Shown here: one piece after another, positions 6,333-13,045 of the stretch
How positions within the stretch are numbered: the stretch's first letter is position 1
Layout of the letters: each line of letters begins with the position of its first letter
From: JAGXTF01 sp040376005
GTDB lineage: Bacteria > Bacteroidota > Bacteroidia > NS11-12g > UBA955
Length of the DNA stretch: 13,045 bases
Assembly (NCBI GenBank): GCA_040376005.1
Contig: JBEIRK010000077.1
Coordinates: 1 to 13,045, forward strand
Reading direction: 5' to 3'
The notes under the pieces: model-generated
Database searches by the model: none
The model's input: the letters and a program-made list of their open reading frames with translations, nothing else
What the model was told of the DNA's origin: nothing
Program-made: the position numbers and the translations under genes

Positions 6333-7527
6333 TAAAAAAGTACTTTTGGGTGTTACAGGTGGCATTGCCGCCTTCAAAACACCTATGCTCGTGCGTTTGC
6401 TAAAAAAAGCAGGTGCAGAGGTACAAGTGTTAATGACACCTACCGCACACCGCTTTGTAACCGCAGAAACCCTAGCTACCCTCTCAGGTAACCCCGTTTT
6501 TACTGAGTTTTTTTCTGATTCCCACGGACAATGGAACAATCACGTGGAATTGGGCATTTGGCCTGACCTTATGGTTGTCGCACCTGCCACTTCAAATAGT
6601 GTTTCTAAAATGGCTGCAGGTGCAGCAGACAATCTGCTCCTTACCACCCTACTCTCTGCTAGATGCCCAGTGCTATTGGCACCTGCAATGGATTTAGACA
6701 TGTACGAGCATGAGTCTCTGCAATCCAATCTTCAATTGCTTGCTACCCGAGGTTATCTCATTGAAGAACCACAACATGGCGAACTCGCCTCTGGCTTGGT
6801 AGGTAAAGGGAGAATGGCCGAACCAGACGACATCTTTAACCATATCGGCGATTTGCTCACCCCAGTTAAAGGCCTTATAGGAAAAAAGGTACTGGTCACC
6901 GCAGGTCCAACACAAGAAGCCATTGACCCAGTGCGCTATTTGAGCAACCATTCAACCGGTAAAATGGGTTATGCCATTGCGGAAACATTTGCAGCATGTG
7001 GCGCTGAAGTAAGCTTGATTTCGGGTCCGGTGCACATACCCGCACCTGCCAATGTGAAGCTACTTAGGGTTGAATCTGCATTGGAAATGCAAGCTGCCTG
7101 CGATGAATTGTTTGCCGAAGCCGACATTACAGTGATGAGTGCAGCTGTGGCTGATTACAGAATACAAGACATTGCCGAAGAGAAAATAAAAAAGTCTGAA
7201 GAGCAACTGACCCTGCATTTGATAAGAAACCCAGATATCCTCGCGGGATTGGGTAAGAAAAAGCAAGCCAACCAAGTACTTATAGGTTTTGCACTTGAAA
7301 CCTTTAATGAGGTAGCATTTGCTCATAAAAAAATGCAAGACAAGAACTTAGACATGATTGTCCTGAATTCGCTTAAAGATACCGGAGCTGGATTTGGACA
7401 CGACACCAACAAAATCACCCTCATTTCTTCAAATCAGGCACGCGAATTGCCATTAAAAAGTAAGAAATCCGCAGCCTTGGATATCGTTCAAGATTCTGCG
7501 AATTTACTCCATCAAAAAATACAGTAA
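6316..7527 (+). CDS. coaBC: Bifunctional phosphopantothenoylcysteine decarboxylase / phosphopantothenate-cysteine ligase
   Basis: This enzyme carries out two consecutive steps of coenzyme A synthesis: ligation of cysteine to 4'-phosphopantothenate (CoaB) and FMN-dependent decarboxylation of the product (CoaC). The 403 residues are full length. The CoaC half (1 to about 180) shows G-V-T-G-G-I-A-A-F at 12-20, the catalytic His76 in H-V-E-L-G, A-P-A-T-S-N-S at 89-95 and P-A-M-D-L-D-M at 123-129, where many families have Asn in place of Asp126. The substrate flap at 155-167 reads G-E-L-A-S-G-L-V-G-K-G-R-M, with Ser159 where a catalytic Cys is usual. The CoaB half shows G-P-T-Q-E-A-I-D-P-V-R at 197-207, Asn211, A-A-V-A-D-Y at 276-281 and K-I-K-K at 290-293. 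The ATG at 6316 lies inside rpoZ, suggesting coupled translation. Confidence 0.95.
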   Translation: MFSLANKKVLLGVTGGIAAFKTPMLVRLLKKAGAEVQVLMTPTAHRFVTAETLATLSGNPVFTEFFSDSHGQWNNHVELGIWPDLMVVAPATSNSVSKMAAGAADNLLLTTLLSARCPVLLAPAMDLDMYEHESLQSNLQLLATRGYLIEEPQHGELASGLVGKGRMAEPDDIFNHIGDLLTPVKGLIGKKVLVTAGPTQEAIDPVRYLSNHSTGKMGYAIAETFAACGAEVSLISGPVHIPAPANVKLLRVESALEMQAACDELFAEADITVMSAAVADYRIQDIAEEKIKKSEEQLTLHLIRNPDILAGLGKKKQANQVLIGFALETFNEVAFAHKKMQDKNLDMIVLNSLKDTGAGFGHDTNKITLISSNQARELPLKSKKSAALDIVQDSANLLHQKIQ

Positions 7528-7532
7528 TATTG
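7525..7532 (+). promoter_or_regulatory. Possible internal -7 box before porD
   Basis: TAATATTG differs by one base from TAnnTTTG. It begins inside the coaBC stop codon region and ends six bases before the porD ATG. No -33 TTG is seen at the expected distance. It is a weak candidate for an internal promoter at the only non-overlapping junction of the operon. Confidence 0.25.
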
Positions 7533-7538
7533 TAATCT

Positions 7539-8432
7539 ATGCGTCGTTTACTTCTGCTCTTCATTTTTTTCTTTAGCCAATGGGTATTGGCACAAGAAAT
7601 TAACAGTACCGTTCAGGTGGTTGCCCCTAGCGTGCAAATGACCAATAAGGAAATACTCAATACCCTTCAAAACAGCATACAACAATTTGTAAACAATAAG
7701 AAATGGACGGAAGACAACTTTGAAGCTAATGAGAAGTTGGAGATTTCGATTTTCTTTAATGTAGATGCCTTTTCCCAAAACAATGATTTTCAAGGCACCC
7801 TGCAAGTCACTGTAAATAGACCTGTCTACAATTCCACTTTCAAATCAGTGGTTTTTAACTTTTCTGATGAAGATGTCACCTTCAATTACCGTGAGTTTGA
7901 AAACCTAGAGTTTACAGAAGGCCAAAACCTGCATGATTTAACTACCCTCTTGGCTTATTATATATATATGTCATTGGGTTATGATTATGACAGCTACGGT
8001 GAACTTGGAGGTTCAGAATTCTTTAAAAAGGCACAGAATATTGTGAACCTGATGTCGGGCAAACCCGGTTGGAATCAATCAGACGGCAAAGGGATCAAAA
8101 ACAGATTCAACCTTGCTGAAAATCTTAATAACAAACGGTTTGAGGTCGTTCGCAAATTGAACTACACCTACCATCGCAATGGAATGGACAAATTCTATGA
8201 GGATCCAGAAGCCGCTAGAATCGCGATTACAGAAAGTTTAAAAACTTTGAAAGATTTGCTTGAGTCCTATGGAAACGGCAGTTTGATACAGAAGACTTTC
8301 TTCTCTACAAAAAATGCCGAATTAGTAGAGATATACAAAGGAGCAACCGTTCCAGAAAAGAACAGTATTCTAGAGCTTCTAGGGCAACTAGATCCAACCA
8401 ATCTTTCTAGGTACGAAAAGATTAAAAGTTGA
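7539..8432 (+). CDS. porD: DUF4835 family exported protein (PorD, putative type IX secretion component)
   Basis: This is a 297-residue exported protein with a clear signal peptide: M-R-R, a run of L/F at 4-12 and cleavage expected after V-L-A at residue 18. The remainder is a beta-rich N-terminal half (a series of alternating strands, e.g. L-Q-V-T-V-N-R-P-V-Y) and a helical C-terminal half. The segment Y-Y-I-Y-M-S-L-G-Y-D-Y-D-S-Y and the following G-G-S-E-F-F are characteristic of the DUF4835 family, which as I recall is annotated as PorD of the type IX secretion system. The biochemical role is not established. Its place directly after coaBC is the usual one in Bacteroidota. In many relatives the next gene is recN, whereas here it is aroB, whose TTG start overlaps the porD stop by 4 bp. 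The family call is firm; the T9SS role and symbol rest on memory of annotations. Confidence 0.82.
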   Translation: MRRLLLLFIFFFSQWVLAQEINSTVQVVAPSVQMTNKEILNTLQNSIQQFVNNKKWTEDNFEANEKLEISIFFNVDAFSQNNDFQGTLQVTVNRPVYNSTFKSVVFNFSDEDVTFNYREFENLEFTEGQNLHDLTTLLAYYIYMSLGYDYDSYGELGGSEFFKKAQNIVNLMSGKPGWNQSDGKGIKNRFNLAENLNNKRFEVVRKLNYTYHRNGMDKFYEDPEAARIAITESLKTLKDLLESYGNGSLIQKTFFSTKNAELVEIYKGATVPEKNSILELLGQLDPTNLSRYEKIKS

Positions 8433-9478
8433 TTCACTTTAGCAACAACATTCAGGATGCGTTAGATAGCCTGCTCATCCCAGGCCGTTATGATGCGGTT
8501 TTTGCATTAACAGACAGCAACACAAAACCACTGGGTAAGGACGCACTTGCGCGTTGGGTTCCAGATGCACACTTTATCACTATCCCAACTGGGGATGAAA
8601 GTAAGACGCTAAATATAGCGACACAAGTATGGAACCACTTGATTGAACATAACGCTACGCGAAAATCTTGCTTGATAAATGTGGGTGGCGGTGTTGTAAG
8701 TGATCTTGGTGGTTTTTGCGCAGCAACGTATATGAGAGGTATTGCTTTCATAAATATTCCAACGAGTTTATTGGCGATGGTAGACGCCTCTGTTGGGGCT
8801 AAAAACGGAATCAACATGGGAAGTATGAAAAACTATGTTGGTACGTTTACCGATCCCTTGGCTGTAATTATCCACTCCCATTTCCTAAAAACACTGGAAC
8901 CACACCATATGATAAATGGTTGGGCGGAAGTCATAAAACATGCCATCATCGGTGGAGGCGAATTATGGAAGATGACCAAAACAATTCCTCCCATCGAGGA
9001 TGAAAGACGATGGAATGACCTTATAGAAGCCAATATTCAAATCAAAAAGAATATCGTAGAAACCGACATGCATGAAGCTGGCCTGAGAAAGGTGTTGAAC
9101 CTTGGGCATACGGTTGGGCATGCAATCGAATCTTGGCATTTAATGAAAGGGAAACACATAGAACATGGTCAGGCCGTTGCTGCTGGAATACGCATTGAAA
9201 GTGCAATTGCAGTGGATATCCATGTGTTATCGCAACAAACTTATGCGGAAATTGAATCGCGAATAGATGCAGTATTTGAAAGGATCTCAATGAATAAGGA
9301 AGATTTTTCAATCATTATCGATTTTCTCAGAAAAGATAAGAAAAACGCTTTTGGTAAGATTAATATGTCTTTGCCTTGTGACATTGGTACTGTGCAATTT
9401 GATATTCCTGTAGAACTGGATATTGTCCAACATGCCCTATTGAATTATGCCATCACTGCGGGTTCAACTTCCATCTGA
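8429..9478 (+). CDS. aroB: 3-dehydroquinate synthase
   Basis: This enzyme converts DAHP to 3-dehydroquinate, the second step of the shikimate pathway, with NAD+ and a divalent metal. The 349 residues are a normal length. The NAD-binding motif G-G-G-V-V-S-D-L-G-G-F is at 86-96, and P-T-S-L-L-A-M-V-D-A-S-V-G-A-K at 111-125. The metal ligands are Glu167 (G-W-A-E-V-I-K-H), His227 (L-N-L-G-H-T-V-G-H) and His246 (H-G-Q-A-V). Homologues usually have H-G-E-A, so the Gln at 248 is a mild oddity. The start must be TTG at 8429: an in-frame TAA lies at 8423-8425, and the next ATG would remove the NAD site. This TTG overlaps the porD stop (TTGA). The 3' end overlaps aroA by 32 bp. Confidence 0.95.
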   Translation: MIHFSNNIQDALDSLLIPGRYDAVFALTDSNTKPLGKDALARWVPDAHFITIPTGDESKTLNIATQVWNHLIEHNATRKSCLINVGGGVVSDLGGFCAATYMRGIAFINIPTSLLAMVDASVGAKNGINMGSMKNYVGTFTDPLAVIIHSHFLKTLEPHHMINGWAEVIKHAIIGGGELWKMTKTIPPIEDERRWNDLIEANIQIKKNIVETDMHEAGLRKVLNLGHTVGHAIESWHLMKGKHIEHGQAVAAGIRIESAIAVDIHVLSQQTYAEIESRIDAVFERISMNKEDFSIIIDFLRKDKKNAFGKINMSLPCDIGTVQFDIPVELDIVQHALLNYAITAGSTSI

Positions 9479-10697
9479 GCCCATTGGTAATTACTCAATT
9501 CAATTACCTGCTTCCAAAAGCATGGTGAATCGGTATTTAATTCTATACCATCTTCCGAATCTTAAACTGGAAGGCTTCAACTTTGAATTACTGCGCTATT
9601 CAGAATCTAGAGATTCTCGATTGTTATTTGCCGCTTTACAAAATCCATGTGAGAAAGTTTGGTTTGAAGATGGTGCCACCCCCGCGCGATTTTTTATGGC
9701 TTGGGCAGCAGCTATGCAACTCGACATTGAAATACATGGAACAGAGGGCTTAAAGAAGCGATCTATGCTTCCCCTTACCCAATCACTCGAGGCTCATGGT
9801 GTAAAATTTACTTTCTTGGAACATACGGGTTACCTCCCTCTCAGATTACACGCAACCCAAGAATTAGGCGCTGAATTCACCATTGATAGAGAAATCAGCA
9901 GTCAGTTTTTATCCGCCTTAATGCTCATTGCGCCACAAATTGCACCAATAGTGCGCATTAATACTCAGGGCTTATGCTCAAGCCAAAGTTACATTCGTCT
10001 CACAGAAAAATGCATGAATGCCGCGGGTATAGAAGTTCAGTATTATGATAAAACCATTCTAGTAGATAGCAGCGCTGCGCAATTACCAGCAGAACCACAT
10101 ATTGAAGAAGATTGGTCCTCCGCAGCTTGGTTTTACCAATGCTGTGCATTGCACCCCCATGCAACATTCCATTTTCCAAACCTTCATATTCCATCTTTAC
10201 AGGAAGATGCAGTTCTCGCAGATATGTTCCTGCAACTTGGGGTCGTTACAACGAATCAAAACGGCACTCAAATTAGAAATACGGGACTTGTAAACCCTAC
10301 CCCTCATTTCAATTTCATCAACAATATTGATTTGGCGCCTGCCGTAATTTGCACATGTGCAGCCTTGAAACTATCTGCTACATTTTCTGGATATGAATCA
10401 TTGCGAAACAAAGAGTCTGATAGATTGAATGCACTAAAGATAAATTTGGAGTCTTTTGGAGTGGAACTTAATGAAGTTGATGGAATGCTTGAATTAAAGT
10501 ATCCTGATCCAGTAGAAATAAATAAGGATATCATTCATATACAAACATTCAATGACCATAGAATATGCATGAGTTTCGCACTGCTTGCTGCTCAGGGACA
10601 AGAAATAGAAATTGACGATCCCGAATGCGTAGAAAAATCCTTCCCGAATTTCTGGAATGCTCTCAGAGACTGTAACTTTGTTCTTTCACATGGCTAG
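9447..10697 (+). CDS. aroA: 5-enolpyruvylshikimate-3-phosphate synthase (EPSP synthase), divergent
   Basis: The enzyme transfers enolpyruvyl from phosphoenolpyruvate to shikimate-3-phosphate. Its 416 residues are close to the family length. Seen: L-P-A-S-K-S-M-V-N-R at 20-29 (Lys24, Ser25, Arg29), S-S-Q-F-L-S-A-L at 151-158, D-L-A-P at 295-298 (Asp295, expected catalytic base), L-R-N-K-E-S-D-R-L at 319-327 (Glu323), N-D-H-R at 369-372, and the C-terminal E-K-S-F-P with Lys397. The phosphoenolpyruvate loop reads D-G-A-T-P-A-R at 75-81. This places Ala77 at the position that is Gly96 in the E. coli enzyme, with Arg81 kept. The ATG at 9447 is the first possible start, because TGA precedes it at 9441. 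It overlaps aroB by 32 bp and aroC by 8 bp. Confidence 0.93.
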   Translation: MPSLRVQLPSEPIGNYSIQLPASKSMVNRYLILYHLPNLKLEGFNFELLRYSESRDSRLLFAALQNPCEKVWFEDGATPARFFMAWAAAMQLDIEIHGTEGLKKRSMLPLTQSLEAHGVKFTFLEHTGYLPLRLHATQELGAEFTIDREISSQFLSALMLIAPQIAPIVRINTQGLCSSQSYIRLTEKCMNAAGIEVQYYDKTILVDSSAAQLPAEPHIEEDWSSAAWFYQCCALHPHATFHFPNLHIPSLQEDAVLADMFLQLGVVTTNQNGTQIRNTGLVNPTPHFNFINNIDLAPAVICTCAALKLSATFSGYESLRNKESDRLNALKINLESFGVELNEVDGMLELKYPDPVEINKDIIHIQTFNDHRICMSFALLAAQGQEIEIDDPECVEKSFPNFWNALRDCNFVLSHG

Positions 10698-11772
10698 GAA
10701 TTCTATTGGGCGTTTATTTACTGTAACCAGCTTTGGAGAAAGCCATGGAGAAGCTATTGGCGCCATTATAGATGGTTGCCCTGCAGGCCTAGAAATAAGC
10801 AATGAAGCCATTCAAAATCAGCTCAATCGCAGACGTCCCGGACAATCCAAAATAACAACTCCTAGGATTGAGTCTGATGAATTCCAGATTCTGTCTGGTT
10901 TATACGAAGGGAAAACCACCGGTAGTCCCATTTGCATTATCATACCCAATTCAGGTCAAAAATCCAGCGATTACGACACATTAAAGGATGTATACAGGCC
11001 TGGGCACGCAGACTTTACCTATATTCAAAAATACGAGCATCGCGATCACAGAGGTGGCGGCCGCAGCAGTGCCAGAATTACCGCTGGGTGGGTTGCAGCA
11101 GGGAACATTGCAGAACAGTTCCTTCAGCACAAAACCAATATCGAAATCCTCGCATGGGTGGATAGTATTTATACCATCCAAAGCAATGTTGATGATAACA
11201 CGGTAACTCGAGACATCATTGATAAATCGCCAGTGCGATGTCCAGACCCCAACGCGGCTGCGCTAATGTTAACAGCAATAGAAGAGGCAAAAGAGCAGGG
11301 AGACAGTTTAGGTGGCACGATTACATGTATTGTCCGCAACTGCCCCCAAGGGTTAGGCGAGCCCGTGTTCGGTAAATTACAGGCCGAAATTGGACATGCC
11401 ATGCTCAATATCAATGCCGTAAAAGGGATTGAATTCGGCACCGGATTTAACGCAACGCAAAAAAAAGGTTCGGAAAACAACGACTCCTTTATTGCTAAAG
11501 GAGATCGAATCGGCACCCATTCAAACAATGCTGGCGGAATGTTGGGTGGAATCAGCAATGGAGAAACAATTTCATTCAGAATTGCATTCAAACCAACATC
11601 ATCTATAAAAATCTCACAAGACACGGTAGATGTAACCGGACAAAGAACTACTATACAAATTGATGGAAGACATGATCCTTGTGTTTTATCCCGTGCTGTC
11701 CCTATCATTGAATCTATGACTGCTATAGTATTAGCCGATTTATTCCTAGAGAACAAATTGGCAAAGTTATAA
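10690..11772 (+). CDS. aroC: Chorismate synthase
   Basis: Chorismate synthase removes phosphate from EPSP to give chorismate, the branch point to aromatic amino acids, folate and quinones. It needs reduced FMN. The ATG at 10690 is chosen because M-A-R-N-S-I-G-R-L-F is the usual N-terminus; an ATG at 10657 would add eleven unrelated residues. The product has 360 residues, a typical length. Signatures are S-F-G-E-S-H-G at 14-20 (catalytic His19), R-R-R-P-G-Q-S at 47-53, R-P-G-H-A-D at 103-108 (His106), D-H-R-G-G-G-R-S-S-A-R at 119-129, S-N-N-A-G-G-M-L-G-G-I near 284 and G-R-H-D-P-C-V near 330. All expected catalytic motifs are intact. It is the last gene of the unit; 115 bp separate it from mazG, with no clear terminator. 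Confidence 0.96.
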   Translation: MARNSIGRLFTVTSFGESHGEAIGAIIDGCPAGLEISNEAIQNQLNRRRPGQSKITTPRIESDEFQILSGLYEGKTTGSPICIIIPNSGQKSSDYDTLKDVYRPGHADFTYIQKYEHRDHRGGGRSSARITAGWVAAGNIAEQFLQHKTNIEILAWVDSIYTIQSNVDDNTVTRDIIDKSPVRCPDPNAAALMLTAIEEAKEQGDSLGGTITCIVRNCPQGLGEPVFGKLQAEIGHAMLNINAVKGIEFGTGFNATQKKGSENNDSFIAKGDRIGTHSNNAGGMLGGISNGETISFRIAFKPTSSIKISQDTVDVTGQRTTIQIDGRHDPCVLSRAVPIIESMTAIVLADLFLENKLAKL

Positions 11773-11853
11773 TTGAATTCCACAGTGAATCGAATATTCT
11801 TATTCTAGACATCCTAAGGGATACAACCAAAACAAATTCTCTTCTTCAACAAG

Positions 11854-11871
11854 GCAGTACAGCGCAGTACA
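11854..11871 (+). repeat. Direct repeat GCAGTACA upstream of the mazG promoter box
   Basis: Two copies of GCAGTACA (11854-11861 and 11864-11871) are separated by two bases, giving a 10-bp period, one turn of the helix. They lie 4 bp before the -7 box of mazG and cover the place where a -33 element should be. This geometry would suit an activator or repressor binding one face of the DNA. Chance occurrence cannot be excluded. Confidence 0.35.
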
Positions 11872-11875
11872 TGCT

Positions 11876-11883
11876 TAACTTTG
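11876..11883 (+). promoter_or_regulatory. Probable -7 box for mazG
   Basis: TAACTTTG is a perfect match to TAnnTTTG and ends four bases before the ATG at 11888. No TTG stands at the -33 position; a direct repeat occupies that space. The transcript would start almost at the initiation codon. Confidence 0.5.
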
Positions 11884-11887
11884 CCTT

Positions 11888-12664
11888 ATGAATCGCGAAG
11901 AAGTTCTACAACAGTTTGACCGCCTACTCACAATCATGAATGAATTGAGAGAGAAATGTCCATGGGATCGGGAACAAACTTGGGAAAGTATCAGGCATTT
12001 AAGTATAGAAGAGGTATACGAACTGTCAGATGCAATTGTAGATGGAGATATTCCAGAATTAAAGAAAGAGCTTGGTGACATTCTATTGCATATCGTATTC
12101 TACGCTAAAATAGGCGAAGAAGGAGGCCATTTCGGCATGGGTGAAGTTATTGATTCACTCTGCGAAAAACTGATACGACGCCACCCACATATCTACGGAG
12201 ATGTATCGGCCAATACTTCAGAAATAGTTAAGCAGAATTGGGAACAAATCAAGTTAAAAGAAAAAGGCAACGAAAGGAAAAGTGTATTACAAGGACTACC
12301 GAAAAGCATGCCTTCTCTAGTAAAAGCATATAGAATGCAAGAAAAGGTATCGAGTGTAGGTTTTGATTGGGATACAGCCGAAGAAGCCTATGCCAAAGTA
12401 AAAGAAGAAATGCTGGAATTTGAAACCGCCCCAACCTCAAAGGAGAAGGAGAAAGAATTTGGGGATCTGATGTTTGCTTTAGTGAACTATGCTCGCAAAG
12501 CGGGTATCAATCCGGATGACGCATTGGAATTAACGAATCGCAAATTCAAAAACAGGTTTGAGTTTATTGAAAAACGTGCCCAAGAAAACAATCAAGAGCT
12601 CAAGCATATGACATTAACAGAAATGGACCTTTACTGGGATGAAGCTAAGCAACTGGGAATCTAG
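11888..12664 (+). CDS. mazG: Nucleoside triphosphate pyrophosphohydrolase MazG
   Basis: MazG hydrolyses nucleoside triphosphates to monophosphate and pyrophosphate and is thought to clear damaged nucleotides or moderate stress alarmone levels. The 258 residues contain the two MazG domains of the long (E. coli-type) form. Domain one has C-P-W-D-R-E-Q-T at 24-31, E-E-V-Y-E-L-S-D at 41-48 and E-L-G-D at 61-64. These are the E-x-x-E and E-x-x-D residues that hold Mg2+. R-R-H-P-H-I-Y-G follows at 97-104. Domain two has K-E-E-M-L-E-F-E at 171-178 and E-F-G-D at 189-192. No toxin-antitoxin genes are next to it. It stands alone between the aro genes and a convergent rRNA operon. Confidence 0.95.
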   Translation: MNREEVLQQFDRLLTIMNELREKCPWDREQTWESIRHLSIEEVYELSDAIVDGDIPELKKELGDILLHIVFYAKIGEEGGHFGMGEVIDSLCEKLIRRHPHIYGDVSANTSEIVKQNWEQIKLKEKGNERKSVLQGLPKSMPSLVKAYRMQEKVSSVGFDWDTAEEAYAKVKEEMLEFETAPTSKEKEKEFGDLMFALVNYARKAGINPDDALELTNRKFKNRFEFIEKRAQENNQELKHMTLTEMDLYWDEAKQLGI

Positions 12665-12687
12665 TATTTTTTTTTGATCCATATAGG

Positions 12688-12720
12688 GCAAAAAAAAAGC
12701 CCCACTTGCGTGAGGCTTAA
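12688..12720 (-). terminator. Intrinsic terminator of the leftward rRNA operon
   Basis: Read on the minus strand, a hairpin at 12718-12697 (AAGCC pairing with GGCTT, a mismatch, then three more pairs around a four-base loop) is followed directly by nine T (opposite the A run 12690-12698). This is a normal Rho-independent terminator just past the 5S gene. On the plus strand the hairpin has no T-run, so it would be a poorer terminator for mazG. A separate run of nine T at 12667-12675 follows the mazG stop without a stem. Confidence 0.8.
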
Positions 12721-12726
12721 TTAAAG

Positions 12727-12837
<111 letters not shown>

Positions 12838-12892
12838 GATCTTTACGGTCAATGACGAATGCTGGAAATAAGAAATTATAAGAATTCATGAA

Positions 12893-13045
12893 ATTTGGTA
12901 AGCTTACGGGTAATTAGTACTACTCGGCTATGACATTACTGCCTTTACACCTGTAGCCTATCAACGTAGTAGTCTCCTACGACCCTTAAAAGAAAGCTAA
13001 TCTTGTGATGAGTTTCGCACTTAGATGCTTTCAGCGCTTATCTCA
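12893..13045 (-). rRNA. rrl: 23S ribosomal RNA, 3' end (continues beyond the window)
   Basis: On the minus strand the bases include GATAAGCGCTGAAAGCATC, then TAAGTGCGAAACTCATCAC and AGATTAGCTTTC, and further on CCGAGTAGTACTAATTACCC and GTAAGCTTACC. These belong to the conserved last part of bacterial 23S rRNA. About 150 bases are present and the gene runs off the right edge. The 3' end is placed near 12893 by similarity to the usual end after CCCGTAAGCTT and is uncertain by several bases. Confidence 0.9.

Noticed and set aside
11169..11783. 204-codon minus-strand open frame opposite aroC
   Set aside because: It is entirely antisense to intact chorismate synthase motifs and has no family resemblance, so it is a shadow frame.
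11773..11853. Terminator after aroC
   Set aside because: Only a short GAATATTC palindrome near 11800 is visible, without a GC-rich stem or T-run.

Overview
The window looks like chromosomal DNA of a member of the Bacteroidota. Three things suggest this: the gene run bamD - rpoZ - coaBC - DUF4835/PorD, which is characteristic of that phylum; a two-gene (split) transketolase; and promoter elements of the Bacteroidota type (TAnnTTTG) with no convincing Shine-Dalgarno sequences. Nothing mobile, no CRISPR array and no tRNA was found. The rRNA genes at the right edge are compatible with the phylum but do not identify a genus.

Left part (1-5029). On the plus strand are the end of a beta-propeller-like (SBBP-type) protein and a small Cys-rich lipoprotein. 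Facing them on the minus strand is a tight four-gene unit, read from 5029 down to 557: transketolase N-terminal subunit, an exported VWA-domain protein, transketolase C-terminal subunit, and a secreted glycine-rich protein. The VWA gene sits exactly between the two halves of the enzyme, with 0 bp before it and 17 bp after it. This mix of central carbon metabolism and cell-envelope proteins is the least expected arrangement in the window.

Middle part (5030-11772). A 179-bp divergent intergenic region carries a good Bacteroidota promoter. It is followed by seven plus-strand genes, nearly all overlapping: bamD, rpoZ, coaBC, porD (DUF4835), aroB, aroA, aroC. The unit joins outer-membrane protein assembly, the RNA polymerase omega subunit, coenzyme A synthesis and a putative type IX secretion component to three shikimate-pathway steps (3-dehydroquinate synthase, EPSP synthase, chorismate synthase). 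Only the coaBC-porD junction has a gap (11 bp).

Right part (11773-13045). mazG has its own probable promoter. It converges on an rRNA operon transcribed leftwards: the 3' end of 23S rRNA, a short spacer, 5S rRNA and an intrinsic terminator.

No clearly undescribed system is proven. The best leads are the interrupted transketolase operon with its polyglycine protein, the recurrent -7 box placed 4-9 nt before start codons (implying nearly leaderless mRNAs), a Ser at the usual catalytic Cys position of CoaC, and an Ala at the glyphosate-determining Gly position of EPSP synthase.
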